A stretch of 37,445 nucleotides of DNA from an uncultured Alphaproteobacteria bacterium (GCA_944393665.1 CALYAX010000015.1:1-37445), one strand, 5' to 3'. Counted from the stretch's first letter, positions 7,815 through 16,417 are shown. Notes: generated from the sequence alone by a model not told the origin. Translations and numbers: made by a program.

Positions 7815-8681
7815 TTACATCTTATACTTGCCAAACAGGCCCTGCGGTTTGAGCACCATCATCAAAACCAGCAGGCCGCCGTAGATAATCTGTTGCAGTT
7901 GGGCGGCAGTTTCATAAGGGAGCCCGATAAAACGCAAAATTTCGGGTAAAGAAATCAAAATCAAGGCCCCCGCAATACTGCCCCGGGCCGAAGACAAACC
8001 GCCGACGATAATAATGGTAAACAGGAATATGCCTTCTTTCAGCTGAAAGGTGCTGGGGTCAATAAATGCGATATAGCTGGCGAACATCGCTCCGACGACG
8101 CCCGACATGACCGCGGAAATGACAAAGATTATGCTTTTGAAATGTTTGGTATTATACCCCAAAGACCGGGTCAGCTGTTCATCTTCGCGTATCGCTTTTA
8201 AGGTGCGCCCGAAAGAGGACTTGTCAATCAGGTTATAGAAGAAATAACTTAATACAACAGCAGCCAGACACAACAGCAGGTAAGCAAGGTTAGAACTGAG
8301 TTGATAACCGAAAACCGCAGGTTTGGAGATGCCGAAAATCCCCAACGGTCCGTTAGTGAGGTCTTTCCAGTTTAAAAGCACGGAAAAGACAATAATCGAC
8401 AAACCGGCAGAAACAATTGCATAATAATCCCCCTGAAAACGCGACAGAATTTTGCCGACAATAAAAGCCAGCACGCCGTTAACCAGAATTCCCAATAAAA
8501 CAGTGGTGAAAAAACCCAGTCCCAAACTGGTCATCCCAATGGCACAGGCATAAGCCCCGATACCGTAGAAAGCTGCCTGAGCCAAAGACAACAGTCCGGT
8601 CATGCCGACGACCAGATTTAGAGACAGGGCCAGCATGCCGTAGATACAAAATAAAATCGCCAGATTGATTAAATATTCCAT
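7815..8681 (-). CDS. Branched-chain amino acid-type ABC permease (LivM-like)
   Basis: A 288-residue inner-membrane permease with about eight to ten hydrophobic segments. The family stretches LALSLNLVVGMTGLLSLAQAAFYGIGAY (about 17-44) and TLKAIREDEQLTRSLGYNTKHFK (about 163-185, the cytoplasmic coupling loop that meets the ATPases) are clear, as is GGLSSARGSIAGAL near 237. Together with the LivH-like subunit it forms the translocation channel. Its ATG shares one base with the livH stop, so the two are coupled. The length is at the short end for LivM (E. coli has an N-terminal extension), as in many proteobacterial HAAT systems. Confidence 0.9.
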   Translation of the reverse strand: MEYLINLAILFCIYGMLALSLNLVVGMTGLLSLAQAAFYGIGAYACAIGMTSLGLGFFTTVLLGILVNGVLAFIVGKILSRFQGDYYAIVSAGLSIIVFSVLLNWKDLTNGPLGIFGISKPAVFGYQLSSNLAYLLLCLAAVVLSYFFYNLIDKSSFGRTLKAIREDEQLTRSLGYNTKHFKSIIFVISAVMSGVVGAMFASYIAFIDPSTFQLKEGIFLFTIIIVGGLSSARGSIAGALILISLPEILRFIGLPYETAAQLQQIIYGGLLVLMMVLKPQGLFGKYKM

Positions 8682-9562
8682 CAGTTTTTGACCTTTTTCT
8701 GGAAAATGCCTTTAGGACGAAAATACAGGAAAGTTATGAAGATGACAAAGGCCACAACATCACGCCATTCGGAAGCAAAGACCCAAACGCCCAGATTTTC
8801 GGCAAAGGCCAGGAAAAAAGCTCCCAAAAAAGCCCCGCTTAGGCTGCCCATGCCGCCGATGATAGCTCCGATCATTCCCTTAAACAACAAATTAAAGCCC
8901 ATCGTCGGTTCCATCCCGGTATCATAACCGACTAAAATACCTGCCAAACCCAAAATTAGTCCGGCTAATACCGATACAATCATTATCAGGCGGCTGTTAT
9001 TCATGCCGATAATGTGAGACAAAGTGGCACTGTCATTCACGGCACGGATTTGCCTGCCAAGAAAAGTATGTTCCAAAAACCAGCTTAACCCGATAAATAT
9101 TAAAGCATTGGAGACGATAGTAATCACCTGGACAAGCGGAATTTCGGCAAACCAAACATCAATCTGTCCGGAAAGATTGATTGTTCCCAATGTTTGATAC
9201 TGTGCCCCAAACAACAGATGGATGAGCGCCTCAAAAATCGTATAAACACCTAAAGAGGCGACCAGCAGAACCATGGCTGAAGAACCGTTGTCCCGCATAG
9301 GTTTATAAACGAAGGCCTCCAAACTCCAGGCGACCAGCCCTGAAAAAGCCAGAGCCAGGACAATTGCCGATGCCGGATTAAATCCGAGAGAAGAAATCAG
9401 ATAAAAAGTGACGTATGCCCCGATGGCCGCGACAGCTCCAAGCGTGAGATTAAAAAACGGAGAGACCGAATACATCAAACGAAAAGCCATGGCAATAAGA
9501 CCATAGCCCGACCCTACAATCAGGGTATTAATCAACAGCTGTACAAACATGAAGACATCCAA
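8681..9562 (-). CDS. Branched-chain amino acid-type ABC permease (LivH-like)
   Basis: A 293-residue polytopic permease. It opens MFVQLLINTLIVGSGYGLIAMAF and contains the LivH hallmarks RAVNDSATLSHIIGMNNSRLI (about 174-194, coupling loop) and FKGMIGAIIGGMGSLSGAFLGAFFLAFAENL (about 228-258). It is the first gene of the leftward operon livH-livM-livG-binding protein-livF-RNHCP-EamA. The ribosome site is weak (TTGGATG-like). A good sigma-70-type promoter lies about 20-50 bases upstream and carries a palindrome, described separately. Confidence 0.9.
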   Translation of the reverse strand: MDVFMFVQLLINTLIVGSGYGLIAMAFRLMYSVSPFFNLTLGAVAAIGAYVTFYLISSLGFNPASAIVLALAFSGLVAWSLEAFVYKPMRDNGSSAMVLLVASLGVYTIFEALIHLLFGAQYQTLGTINLSGQIDVWFAEIPLVQVITIVSNALIFIGLSWFLEHTFLGRQIRAVNDSATLSHIIGMNNSRLIMIVSVLAGLILGLAGILVGYDTGMEPTMGFNLLFKGMIGAIIGGMGSLSGAFLGAFFLAFAENLGVWVFASEWRDVVAFVIFITFLYFRPKGIFQKKVKN

Positions 9563-9580
9563 TTCAACTTTATTTTGTTT

Positions 9581-9609
9581 ACTATATAAGCTTATATAAG
9601 CAATGTAAA
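9581..9609 (-). promoter_or_regulatory. Sigma-70-type promoter of the liv operon with palindromic operator candidate
   Basis: Read on the minus strand: TTTACA, a 17-base spacer, then TATAGT. A perfect 16-bp palindrome, TATATAAGCTTATATA (9583-9598), fills most of the spacer and runs into the -10 element. A dimeric repressor bound there would block polymerase. The binding protein is not identified in the window. Confidence 0.6.
9583..9598. repeat. 16-bp perfect palindrome in liv promoter
   Basis: Two 8-base half-sites, TATATAAG and CTTATATA, meet at an AAGCTT centre with no spacer. It is AT-rich, so some palindromy is expected by chance, but the length and placement between -35 and -10 are notable. 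Confidence 0.7.
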
Positions 9610-9698
9610 GATTTTTTGAAAATATTATTGCACAAAACCCGCGGTTTTCAAAGGGTTAAGCTTCAATCTCGCAACAGCAATCCAGACAAAAAAAATAC

Positions 9699-9726
9699 TT
9701 GCAATTAATTTATTTTCGGCTAAATA
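9699..9726 (+). promoter_or_regulatory. Candidate promoter of the tRNA-Pro/tRNA-Arg unit
   Basis: TTGCAA and TAAATA are separated by 16 bases and end about 15 bases before the first tRNA. The -10 is a modest match. Confidence 0.45.
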
Positions 9727-9741
9727 TAGGTTTACGGAATT

Positions 9742-9818
9742 CGGGACATAGCTCAGCCTGGTAGAGCGCTTGCTTTGGGAGCAAGATGTCACTGGTTCGA
9801 ATCCAGCTGTCCCGACCA
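9742..9818 (+). tRNA. tRNA-Pro(UGG)
   Basis: A 77-base cloverleaf with encoded CCA. The acceptor stem CGGGACA pairs with TGTCCCG, the anticodon stem CTTGC/GCAAG encloses TTTGGGA (anticodon TGG), and the T-arm is CTGGTTCGAATCCAG. It is followed after 37 bases by tRNA-Arg, probably in one transcript. Confidence 0.97.
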
Positions 9819-9855
9819 TAAATTACTGCCGGTTTTATCCTGCCGTTATTACTGT

Positions 9856-9932
9856 GCGCTCTTAGCTCAGCTGGATAGAGCAACAGCCTTCTAAGCTGTG
9901 GGTCGGGCGTTCGAATCGCCCAGAGCGCGCCA
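9856..9932 (+). tRNA. tRNA-Arg(UCU)
   Basis: A 77-base cloverleaf with encoded CCA. The acceptor stem GCGCTCT pairs with AGAGCGC, with discriminator G. The anticodon stem ACAGC/GCTGT encloses CTTCTAA (anticodon TCT), and the T-arm is GGGCGTTCGAATCGCCC. It reads AGA (and, by wobble, AGG) codons. Its 3' end is drawn into an extended hairpin with the downstream terminator. Confidence 0.97.
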
Positions 9933-9933
9933 T

Positions 9934-9963
9934 AAAAAAACTCCCCCAACGGGGAGTTTTTTT
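9934..9963 (+). terminator. Terminator of the tRNA unit, extended stem
   Basis: AAAAAAACTCCCC and GGGGAGTTTTTTT form a strong stem around a CAAC loop, with a T run on the 3' arm. Pairing continues outward without mismatch so that the full stem is 21 bp (9926-9946 with 9951-9971) and includes the last bases of tRNA-Arg and its CCA. Confidence 0.9.
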
Positions 9964-10092
9964 ATGGCGCGGTGCCGAAATGTTCAATTGTGAGGATAGC
10001 GACAGCAGCCGATAATTTTTTCCACAACGGCATTTATTAATTAAAAAAATCAGCTATTTTATGGTAATGTGCTGAAATGAAAGGAAAAAGAG

Positions 10093-10689
10093 ATGATGAA
10101 CTTATTTGACTGGCAGCAGTTTTTTAGCGCTTTTGTGGTTTTGTTTGCAATTATTGATATCACGGGATCTATCCCGGTCATTTTGGCACTCAAGAAAAAA
10201 GGGCGGAAAATTTCGCCGCTGCGGGCTGCTCTTATTTCCCTGGTGATGTTTGTGGTGTTCTTTTTTATCGGTGATGCGCTGCTGCAATTATTCCATGTAG
10301 ACATTTCTTCTTTTGCGGTCGCCGGTTCGCTGATTATTTTCATTGTCGCTCTGGAAATGATTTTGGACATTGAAATTTTTCGTTACAATGATGAATCCGG
10401 CAAAGATGCAACTTTTGTTCCGGTGGTTTTTCCGCTGGTGGCCGGTGCCGGGGCATTAACAACCCTGCTCTCAATCCGCTCCCAATACGATACGGTTAAT
10501 ATCCTGCTGGCAGTTGCTGCAAACATGATTATTGTCTATTTAGTCATCAGGCTGGCCAAACAACTGGAACGCCTGCTCGGGCCGGGGGTTATTTATATGC
10601 TGCAAAAGTTTTTCGGCATTATTCTGCTGGCAGTTTCCGTCAAGCTGTTTACGACTAATATTACGTTTTTAGTGGAACAGATTAAATAG
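10093..10689 (+). CDS. MarC/UPF0056-family membrane protein
   Basis: A 198-residue protein with six hydrophobic segments (about 8-28, 45-67, 73-92, 115-130, 138-157, 170-190). It shows the MarC-family features AIIDITGSIPVILAL near 19-33 and PLVAGAGALTTLLS (about 116-129), the repeated half-motif that suggests an internal duplication. Members are integral inner-membrane proteins of unclear function; despite the name, a role in antibiotic resistance is not established. AAAGGAAAAAGAG precedes two consecutive ATG codons. Its 3' end overlaps the convergent radC gene by 8 bases. Confidence 0.88.
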   Translation: MMNLFDWQQFFSAFVVLFAIIDITGSIPVILALKKKGRKISPLRAALISLVMFVVFFFIGDALLQLFHVDISSFAVAGSLIIFIVALEMILDIEIFRYNDESGKDATFVPVVFPLVAGAGALTTLLSIRSQYDTVNILLAVAANMIIVYLVIRLAKQLERLLGPGVIYMLQKFFGIILLAVSVKLFTTNITFLVEQIK

Positions 10690-11377
10690 TTCCGCTGTTA
10701 TTGAATGAATACTCGTTAAATTTGCTGATAATCAAATGTTCATTGAGCCTGATACCGACAGCTTCAAGTGAAGCTTTGATTTGGCGCGTCATTTCAATAT
10801 CAGCCCGAGAAGGCGTGACATCGCCCGAAGGGTGATTATGAACCATAATGACAGAAGCGGCGTTTCTGAGCATTGCCGCTTTGGCAACTTCTCTGGGATG
10901 AACGGCAACAGAATTGATAGTTCCTTTTGCCACAACTTCCTGGCCGATAACCCGCAATTTGGTATCCAGATAAATCAGCCGCAATTCTTCAACATCCGAA
11001 AACGTCATTTCAGCCCGGCAATAATCCACCAACTGATCATAACGGCAGATGATCGGCTGGTCGGTTGCCTGCAAACGCTGCCAGCTGGTGCGCGATGCGG
11101 CGGCACGAATGACTTTCAGCATTGTCAGAGTATTTTCTTTCACGCCGTCTATAGCCAGCAATTCCTGATGAGGAGCGTTAATCACATCGGCAAAACTGGT
11201 AAAGCGTTTAATCAAAACTTTTGCCAGCGGTTTAACATCACGCCGGGGAATTGCCATTGTCAAAACCAGTTCCAGAAGTTCATAATCAGCCATGTCCCTG
11301 CCTTCGTTTGAGAGAAAACGGCTTCTCAATCGCTGCCGATGACCAAGATAATCCGGTTGTTTGTCTGTATCTGTCAT
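10682..11377 (-). CDS. radC: RadC-family (UPF0758) JAMM-domain protein
   Basis: A 231-residue protein. Helix-hairpin-helix-like residues near 70-85 (LLAIDGVKENTL) are followed by the JAB/MPN domain (about 105-228). The metal site is complete: the JAMM signature HNHPSGDVTPSRAD at 180-193 with His180, His182 and Asp193, and upstream Glu (QEVVAKGT near 147). The family was linked to DNA repair through an old mis-mapped allele; the true activity is uncertain, perhaps a metal-dependent hydrolase. It is third in the order sfsA-map-radC, a common alphaproteobacterial arrangement, 26 bases after map. Confidence 0.92.
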   Translation of the reverse strand: MTDTDKQPDYLGHRQRLRSRFLSNEGRDMADYELLELVLTMAIPRRDVKPLAKVLIKRFTSFADVINAPHQELLAIDGVKENTLTMLKVIRAAASRTSWQRLQATDQPIICRYDQLVDYCRAEMTFSDVEELRLIYLDTKLRVIGQEVVAKGTINSVAVHPREVAKAAMLRNAASVIMVHNHPSGDVTPSRADIEMTRQIKASLEAVGIRLNEHLIISKFNEYSFNNSGTI

Positions 11378-11403
11378 GTCGTCCCTAAAAATGTCTGGTT
11401 TGA

Positions 11404-12207
11404 TTATTTATACGGCGGCCGGTCCAACCCCTGAGGAGAATAAGTAAAAACTTCGTATCCGGTGGAAGTGACGGCCAGGGAGTGTTCAAACTGGGCTGAC
11501 AAGGTTTTGTCACGGGTTACCGATGTCCAGCCGTCGTGAAGAATAATCGCATCAGGTTTGCCGATATTAATCATCGGTTCAATCGTGAAAAACATCCCTT
11601 CTTCCAGCAATGCCCCGGTTCCTTTACGGCCGCAATGGAGAACATTGGGCTCGTCATGAAAAACCTGCCCCAGCCCGTGGCCGCAAAACATGTCGACAAC
11701 CGAATAACCGTATTTGTGGGCATATTCTTCAATAACGGCCCCGATATCACCAAGACGGGCGCCGGGTTTTACCACATCAATCCCGCGCATCATACATTCG
11801 TAGGTAACATCGCACAGGCGTTTGGCTTTGATTTTTGGTGTTCCGGCATAGTACATACGGCTGGTATCGCCGTACCAGCCGTCAAGAATGACCGTTACGT
11901 CAATATTGAGGATATCGCCGTCAACCAATTTGCGCTCATAGTCGGGAATACCGTGACAGATAACGTGATTAATGGAAATACAAACGGATTTGGGATAACC
12001 ACGATACCCCAGGCAGGCCGGAATGGCGCCATGGGCCGTTATATAATTACGGAGCAGATCGTCCAGCTCGCCGGTTGAAACGCCGACCTGAACATAAGGC
12101 GTAATATAATCCAGGCATTCGGCAGCCAGCTTTCCGGCTTTGCGCATTCCTTCATAATCTGCGGGGTCATCATGAATAACGACTCCGTCTTTGCGTTTGT
12201 AAGACAC
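11404..12207 (-). CDS. map: Methionine aminopeptidase, type I
   Basis: A 267-residue cytosolic dinuclear metallopeptidase that removes the initiator Met from new proteins. All five metal ligands are visible: Asp103 (NIDVT), Asp114 (GDTSRM), His177 (GHGLG), Glu210 (FTIEPM) and Glu241 (AQFEHS). The substrate-binding His is in NHVICHGIPD (81-89). The length and the lack of an N-terminal zinc-finger extension fit the bacterial type Ia enzyme. It lies 19 bases after sfsA and is probably cotranscribed with it and radC. Confidence 0.97.
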   Translation of the reverse strand: MSYKRKDGVVIHDDPADYEGMRKAGKLAAECLDYITPYVQVGVSTGELDDLLRNYITAHGAIPACLGYRGYPKSVCISINHVICHGIPDYERKLVDGDILNIDVTVILDGWYGDTSRMYYAGTPKIKAKRLCDVTYECMMRGIDVVKPGARLGDIGAVIEEYAHKYGYSVVDMFCGHGLGQVFHDEPNVLHCGRKGTGALLEEGMFFTIEPMINIGKPDAIILHDGWTSVTRDKTLSAQFEHSLAVTSTGYEVFTYSPQGLDRPPYK

Positions 12208-12226
12208 GATAAAACCTCAATTCAAT

Positions 12227-12922
12227 TTAATAAACAATCTTCATATTATGGGCTATTGATACACTTTTTTTATCAAGATTGCAACCGTAACAAACAAAAT
12301 CCAAACCATTTTTTGCTTCATCAAAAAGCTTGGCAGAAGCAACAGGATCAAACTTCCAGCTGAAATGCGCCTCCCGGCAGTCATTACGCGGCACCAGCAT
12401 AAAAACGGCGGTCCGGTGCCCGGCATTGCGGAGGCGGCTCATTTCTTCAAACATCTCAAATTCAAAAAAATTCATGGACGACGGGAAAACTGCATTCCCT
12501 CCCTGCTTAAGATAGATATTTTTAATAAAGACATAGCATTTGGCACCGCTTTCATCAGAAAGCTCAAAGTCGACATGAAACAAATGATCATCAGGATCGA
12601 TGGCGCGGCAATAGCGATATTCGGAAAAATCATTCAAAATTCCGGCGTTAAACGCTTCCCGGAACAGGGCATGGTTGTAGCTCGGGTTAACAAAGATTAA
12701 CCCCTCGGCCCGGCTGATGAACATCAGTTCAAATTTAATCTTGCGCAATTTGGACGGGGTTTGGCGGAGCCAGACAGCCGTACCGTAAGCACAGAGCCCG
12801 ACTGTTTCGGAAGCGCCGCAAAAGACCGGAACCACCCGTTTGTCAGGCAGGACGGCATCGATGATAAGGCTGTTATATACCTTGTCAACTTTTGCCGGAA
12901 TCATTTCCTGTCCGAGATCCAT
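12227..12922 (-). CDS. sfsA: SfsA-family nuclease (sugar fermentation stimulation protein)
   Basis: A 231-residue protein of the SfsA family, a PD-(D/E)XK-like fold thought to bind or cut nucleic acids. Recognisable parts are the N-terminal OB-like strand region (KVDKVYNSLIIDAVLPDKRVVPVFCGAS, about 12-39), the central RKIKFELMFI (60-69), the VDFELSDESGAKCYVFIKNIYL core (about 114-135) with acidic and Lys residues in the nuclease positions, and VFPSS near 142. A usual AxT-x-Rg...HL-TL motif is weakly conserved, so this is a divergent member. It is the first gene of sfsA-map-radC, and an AGAAGGAAA ribosome site lies upstream. Confidence 0.85.
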   Translation of the reverse strand: MDLGQEMIPAKVDKVYNSLIIDAVLPDKRVVPVFCGASETVGLCAYGTAVWLRQTPSKLRKIKFELMFISRAEGLIFVNPSYNHALFREAFNAGILNDFSEYRYCRAIDPDDHLFHVDFELSDESGAKCYVFIKNIYLKQGGNAVFPSSMNFFEFEMFEEMSRLRNAGHRTAVFMLVPRNDCREAHFSWKFDPVASAKLFDEAKNGLDFVCYGCNLDKKSVSIAHNMKIVY

Positions 12923-12958
12923 GGCCGTTTCCTTCTGGTATTAAAATCGTGATAATCA

Positions 12959-12986
12959 GTATTATATGAATATTTGAATTTGGCAA
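12959..12986 (-). promoter_or_regulatory. Candidate promoter of sfsA-map-radC
   Basis: On the minus strand, TTGCCA and TAATAC are separated by 16 bases; an overlapping TATAAT lies at a too-short 14-base spacing. It overlaps the leader of the divergent tspO gene. Confidence 0.4.
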
Positions 12987-12995
12987 GGAGGAGTT

Positions 12996-13481
12996 ATGGA
13001 AAAATTTAAGAAATTTTTATACAGCGCCGCAACCGTGGGACTGGCCTGGTGGATTAACGGCTGGTTTACTTCGTATGGGATTTTCAACTGGTATGCCCAA
13101 TTCGAAAAACCGACGATTACCCCTCCGGACTCGGCGTTTCCCATTATCTGGAGTCTTTTATACGTGCTGATGATTGCGGCCTTTTACATGGTGCTGCTGA
13201 AAGCAGACCGAAGCACGGGCCGGCGTGCCAACCAGCTTTTCCTCGGGCAGCTGGTGCTGCAGATTATCTGGACCTATCTGTTTTTTGCGATGGGTTATAT
13301 CGGCCTGGCTTTTGGGGTAATTATTCTGCTGGATCTGGTGGTTTTCAAGATGATTTTGGCTTTCAAGGGACTTGATGCCCGGGCAGCATATCTGATGTAT
13401 CCGTATTTCTGGTGGCTGATCTATGCCAGCTTCTTGAATTTCAGCTTTATTTATATTGCAGGAATGGTGATTGTTTTTTAA
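12996..13481 (+). CDS. tspO: TspO/MBR-family membrane protein
   Basis: A 161-residue protein with five transmembrane helices, the size and topology of bacterial TspO, which binds porphyrins and is thought to act in tetrapyrrole or stress regulation. The loop FEKPTITPPDSAFPIIWSLLYVLM (about 29-52) is diagnostic (PxxxPP...F..VW..LY). The later NFSFIYIAG takes the place of the usual Asn/Trp-rich helix 5 motif. A strong GGAGGAG lies 6 bases before the ATG. It is divergent from sfsA; its own promoter was not resolved. Confidence 0.92.
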   Translation: MEKFKKFLYSAATVGLAWWINGWFTSYGIFNWYAQFEKPTITPPDSAFPIIWSLLYVLMIAAFYMVLLKADRSTGRRANQLFLGQLVLQIIWTYLFFAMGYIGLAFGVIILLDLVVFKMILAFKGLDARAAYLMYPYFWWLIYASFLNFSFIYIAGMVIVF

Positions 13482-13555
13482 AGATTTTGCTAGACAGCAG
13501 CGCAACTTTGCTTTATTAATAGCAAGTTAAAATTTTTTATTTTTGGGAAGTAAAA

Positions 13556-16180
13556 ATGACAACTACTGTTAAGCAAATCCGCAATACTTTTTTAAACTAC
13601 TTCGGCGACCACGGGCACAAGATTGTCCCGTCCTCTTCGCTGGTTCCTGACAATGATCCGACCCTGATGTTTACCAACTCAGGCATGGTGCAATTTAAAA
13701 ATATTCTGGCCGGCAATGAAACCCGGGATTATACACGGGCAACCTCTTCCCAAAAAAGCGTGCGTGCCGGCGGAAAGCACAATGATCTGGACAGCGTGGG
13801 CTATGATGTGCGCCACCATACGTTTTTTGAAATGCTGGGCAACTTTTCTTTCGGCGATTATTTCAAAGACGACGCCATCTTTTATGCATGGGAACTGCTG
13901 ACTAAATATTTTGAACTGCCGAAAGATAAGCTGGCGGTAACAATTTATCACAACGATGATGAGGCTTTTAATATCTGGAAAAAAGTTTCCGGGCTGCCTG
14001 ATGACCGGATTATCCGGATTGCCACTAAAGATAATTTCTGGCAAATGGGAGATACCGGCCCCTGCGGTCCCTGTTCGGAAATTTTTTATGACCACGGACC
14101 GGAAGTATGGGGCGGCCTGCCGGGAACGCCTGAAGAAGACGGCGACCGGTGGATTGAAATCTGGAATCTGGTTTTTGACCAGTTTGAAGATCTTCCCGAC
14201 GGCAGCCGGGTTCCCCTGAAACGTCCCTCAATTGATACCGGCATGGGGCTGGAACGTATATCGGCTATTCTGCAGGGCGTGCATTCCAATTTTGATATTG
14301 ATATTTTTAAAAACCTGATCGGGGCGATTGCAAATATTGCCAATTCCGACCCTGAGGGGCCATTGAAAGCTTCCCACAATGTTATTGCCGACCATTTGCG
14401 CTCAACCGCTTTTCTGATTGCCGACGGCGTGCTGCCGTCCAATGAAGGCCGCGGCTATGTCTTACGCCGGATTATGCGCCGGGCAATGCGCCACGCTCAT
14501 ATTCTGGGCGTCAAAGAGCCGATGATGTACAAGCTGCTCCCTGCCCTTCAGAAAGAAATGGGCGAAGCTTATCCGGAACTTTTCCAGCATGAAACACTGA
14601 TAAAAGATACGATCAAAATGGAAGAAGACCGTTTTATCCGCACTATGGAAAAAGGATTGCGCCTGCTTGATGATGAAACCAAAAACCTGCATGAGGGCGA
14701 CACGCTTTCCGGCGAAACAGCTTTCAAACTGTATGATACTTACGGCTTTCCGCTGGATCTGACTCAGGACGCGCTTAAGCTGCAAAACATTGCAGTTGAT
14801 GTTAAGGGTTTTGATGCCGCGATGGAACGCCAAAAGGCTGAAGCACGCAAAAACTGGGCCGGCTCGGGTGATGCCGGAACCGAAAAAGTGTGGTTTGAAC
14901 TACAGGATAAACTGGGACCGACCGAGTTTTTAGGCTATACCACCCTTAAGTCAGACTGTCAGGTTACAGCTCTGGTCCAAGGCGATCAGAAAACCGATTG
15001 CGTTACCGGCGGCGAATTTTACCTGCTGGCCAACCAAACCCCGTTTTACGGCGAGATGGGCGGCCAGGTCGGCGACAAAGGCCGGATTTATGGCGACGGA
15101 TTGGAAATTGAAGTTACCGACACCAAAAAGAAACTTGACGGTTTGCATGTTCATGTCTGCAAACTGGCAAAAGGCCAAATCAAATGCGGCGACTCGGTTA
15201 GTTTTGAAGTAACCGAAAGCAACCGCAGGGCGATTGAGGCCAATCATACCGTTACCCATCTGCTGCATAAAGCGCTGCAGGAAAAATTCGGCAAGACAGT
15301 CACTCAAAAAGGATCAATGGTCGCTGCCGATAAAATGCGTTTTGACATTGCCTATCCCAAACAAATCACCGAGCCGGAAATCCGGGAGCTTGAAGACCGG
15401 GTCAACCAGCTTATCCGCGCCAACCTTCCGGTTCACACCAATATCATGAGCCAGGAAGAAGCGATTAAACTCGGCGCGATGGCACTGTTTGGTGAAAAAT
15501 ACGGCGATGAAGTCCGGGTCATCTGTGTCGGCGACGGTGTTTCGATGGAATTGTGCGGCGGTACCCATGTTAAAAATACCGGACAAATCGGGTATTTTAA
15601 CATTGTCAGCGAAGCTGCAGTTGCTGCCGGCGTCCGCCGTCTGGAATGTGTGACCGGTGCGGCGGCAGAAAAATTTGTTCAGGATGTTGAAGACAAGCTG
15701 CATCGTGTCGGAGCCACTTTAAAATCCGGTTTCAATGATATCGAAGCCAGAGTTAATCAATTACTTGAAGAAAAGAAGAAGCTTGAAGCACAGCTGTTTG
15801 ACCTGAAAAAGAAATTTGTCAGCAACAAAACAGCCGACAATCCGAATAACTTTGAAGAGGTTAACGGCGTTAAATTTGTCGCCAGGGTTTTGGAAAATAT
15901 TCCCGCCAAGGAACTGAAAGCTTTCATTGACGAGGTTAAAGCACAAAATCCGGAAAATACCGTTGTTGCTTTATTTTCTACGACAGAAGGCAAAGTTTCT
16001 GTCGTTATCGGCGTCAGCGAGAATATCAAAGACAAACTGCCGGCTACCGGTTTGGTTAAAACCGTAGCGCCTTTTGTCGGCGCCCAGGGCGGCGGCGGGC
16101 GTCCGGATATGGCCCAGACCGGCGGCAATGACGGCAGCCGTCTTGACCAGGCCATTGAGGCGCTGCGCAAAGCTATCTAA
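13556..16180 (+). CDS. alaS: Alanyl-tRNA synthetase
   Basis: An 874-residue class II synthetase, the full normal length. It attaches alanine to tRNA-Ala and edits Ser/Gly mischarging. The catalytic N-terminal domain has motif 1 near SSLVPDNDPTLMFTNSGM (residues 26-43) and motif 2 in DDLDSVGYDVRHHTFFEMLGNFSFGDYF-like sequence (about 77-104). The editing domain zinc site is complete: HTVTH with His564 and His568, and CGGTH with Cys667 and His671. A coiled-coil stretch (about 725-765) leads to the C-Ala domain, which ends with a glycine-rich GGGGRPDMAQTGG motif near 848. GGGAAG precedes the ATG, and a GNRA-loop terminator follows. Confidence 0.98.
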   Translation: MTTTVKQIRNTFLNYFGDHGHKIVPSSSLVPDNDPTLMFTNSGMVQFKNILAGNETRDYTRATSSQKSVRAGGKHNDLDSVGYDVRHHTFFEMLGNFSFGDYFKDDAIFYAWELLTKYFELPKDKLAVTIYHNDDEAFNIWKKVSGLPDDRIIRIATKDNFWQMGDTGPCGPCSEIFYDHGPEVWGGLPGTPEEDGDRWIEIWNLVFDQFEDLPDGSRVPLKRPSIDTGMGLERISAILQGVHSNFDIDIFKNLIGAIANIANSDPEGPLKASHNVIADHLRSTAFLIADGVLPSNEGRGYVLRRIMRRAMRHAHILGVKEPMMYKLLPALQKEMGEAYPELFQHETLIKDTIKMEEDRFIRTMEKGLRLLDDETKNLHEGDTLSGETAFKLYDTYGFPLDLTQDALKLQNIAVDVKGFDAAMERQKAEARKNWAGSGDAGTEKVWFELQDKLGPTEFLGYTTLKSDCQVTALVQGDQKTDCVTGGEFYLLANQTPFYGEMGGQVGDKGRIYGDGLEIEVTDTKKKLDGLHVHVCKLAKGQIKCGDSVSFEVTESNRRAIEANHTVTHLLHKALQEKFGKTVTQKGSMVAADKMRFDIAYPKQITEPEIRELEDRVNQLIRANLPVHTNIMSQEEAIKLGAMALFGEKYGDEVRVICVGDGVSMELCGGTHVKNTGQIGYFNIVSEAAVAAGVRRLECVTGAAAEKFVQDVEDKLHRVGATLKSGFNDIEARVNQLLEEKKKLEAQLFDLKKKFVSNKTADNPNNFEEVNGVKFVARVLENIPAKELKAFIDEVKAQNPENTVVALFSTTEGKVSVVIGVSENIKDKLPATGLVKTVAPFVGAQGGGGRPDMAQTGGNDGSRLDQAIEALRKAI

Positions 16181-16185
16181 ATTTC

Positions 16186-16210
16186 AAGCCCCGGAAACGG
16201 GGCTTTTTCT
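16186..16210 (+). terminator. Rho-independent terminator after alaS
   Basis: AAGCCCCG and CGGGGCTT form an 8-bp stem with a GAAA tetraloop, followed by TTTCTTT. Confidence 0.88.
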
Positions 16211-16417
16211 TTATTTGAATCTGCGGTAAAAGACGCTGTTACGCCATAACTAAAAATGTGACGGGATAATTTTGCTTCGGAAATTTTACATTTTACGGTC
16301 CTGAAAGTGATAATGGTGTTATTTTTCAGGGAGACGGCGTATAAGTTGCGTTTTTTAATTGTCGTCATTCTTAAATACCGCTAGCCTGTAAAAAATACTT
16401 TTTTAAGGAAAAAACAG

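Noticed and set aside
16177..16368. 63-codon minus-strand frame after alaS
   Set aside because: It runs through the alaS terminator and has no ribosome site or protein-like pattern; the 207-base gap appears to hold only the terminator and an unresolved promoter.
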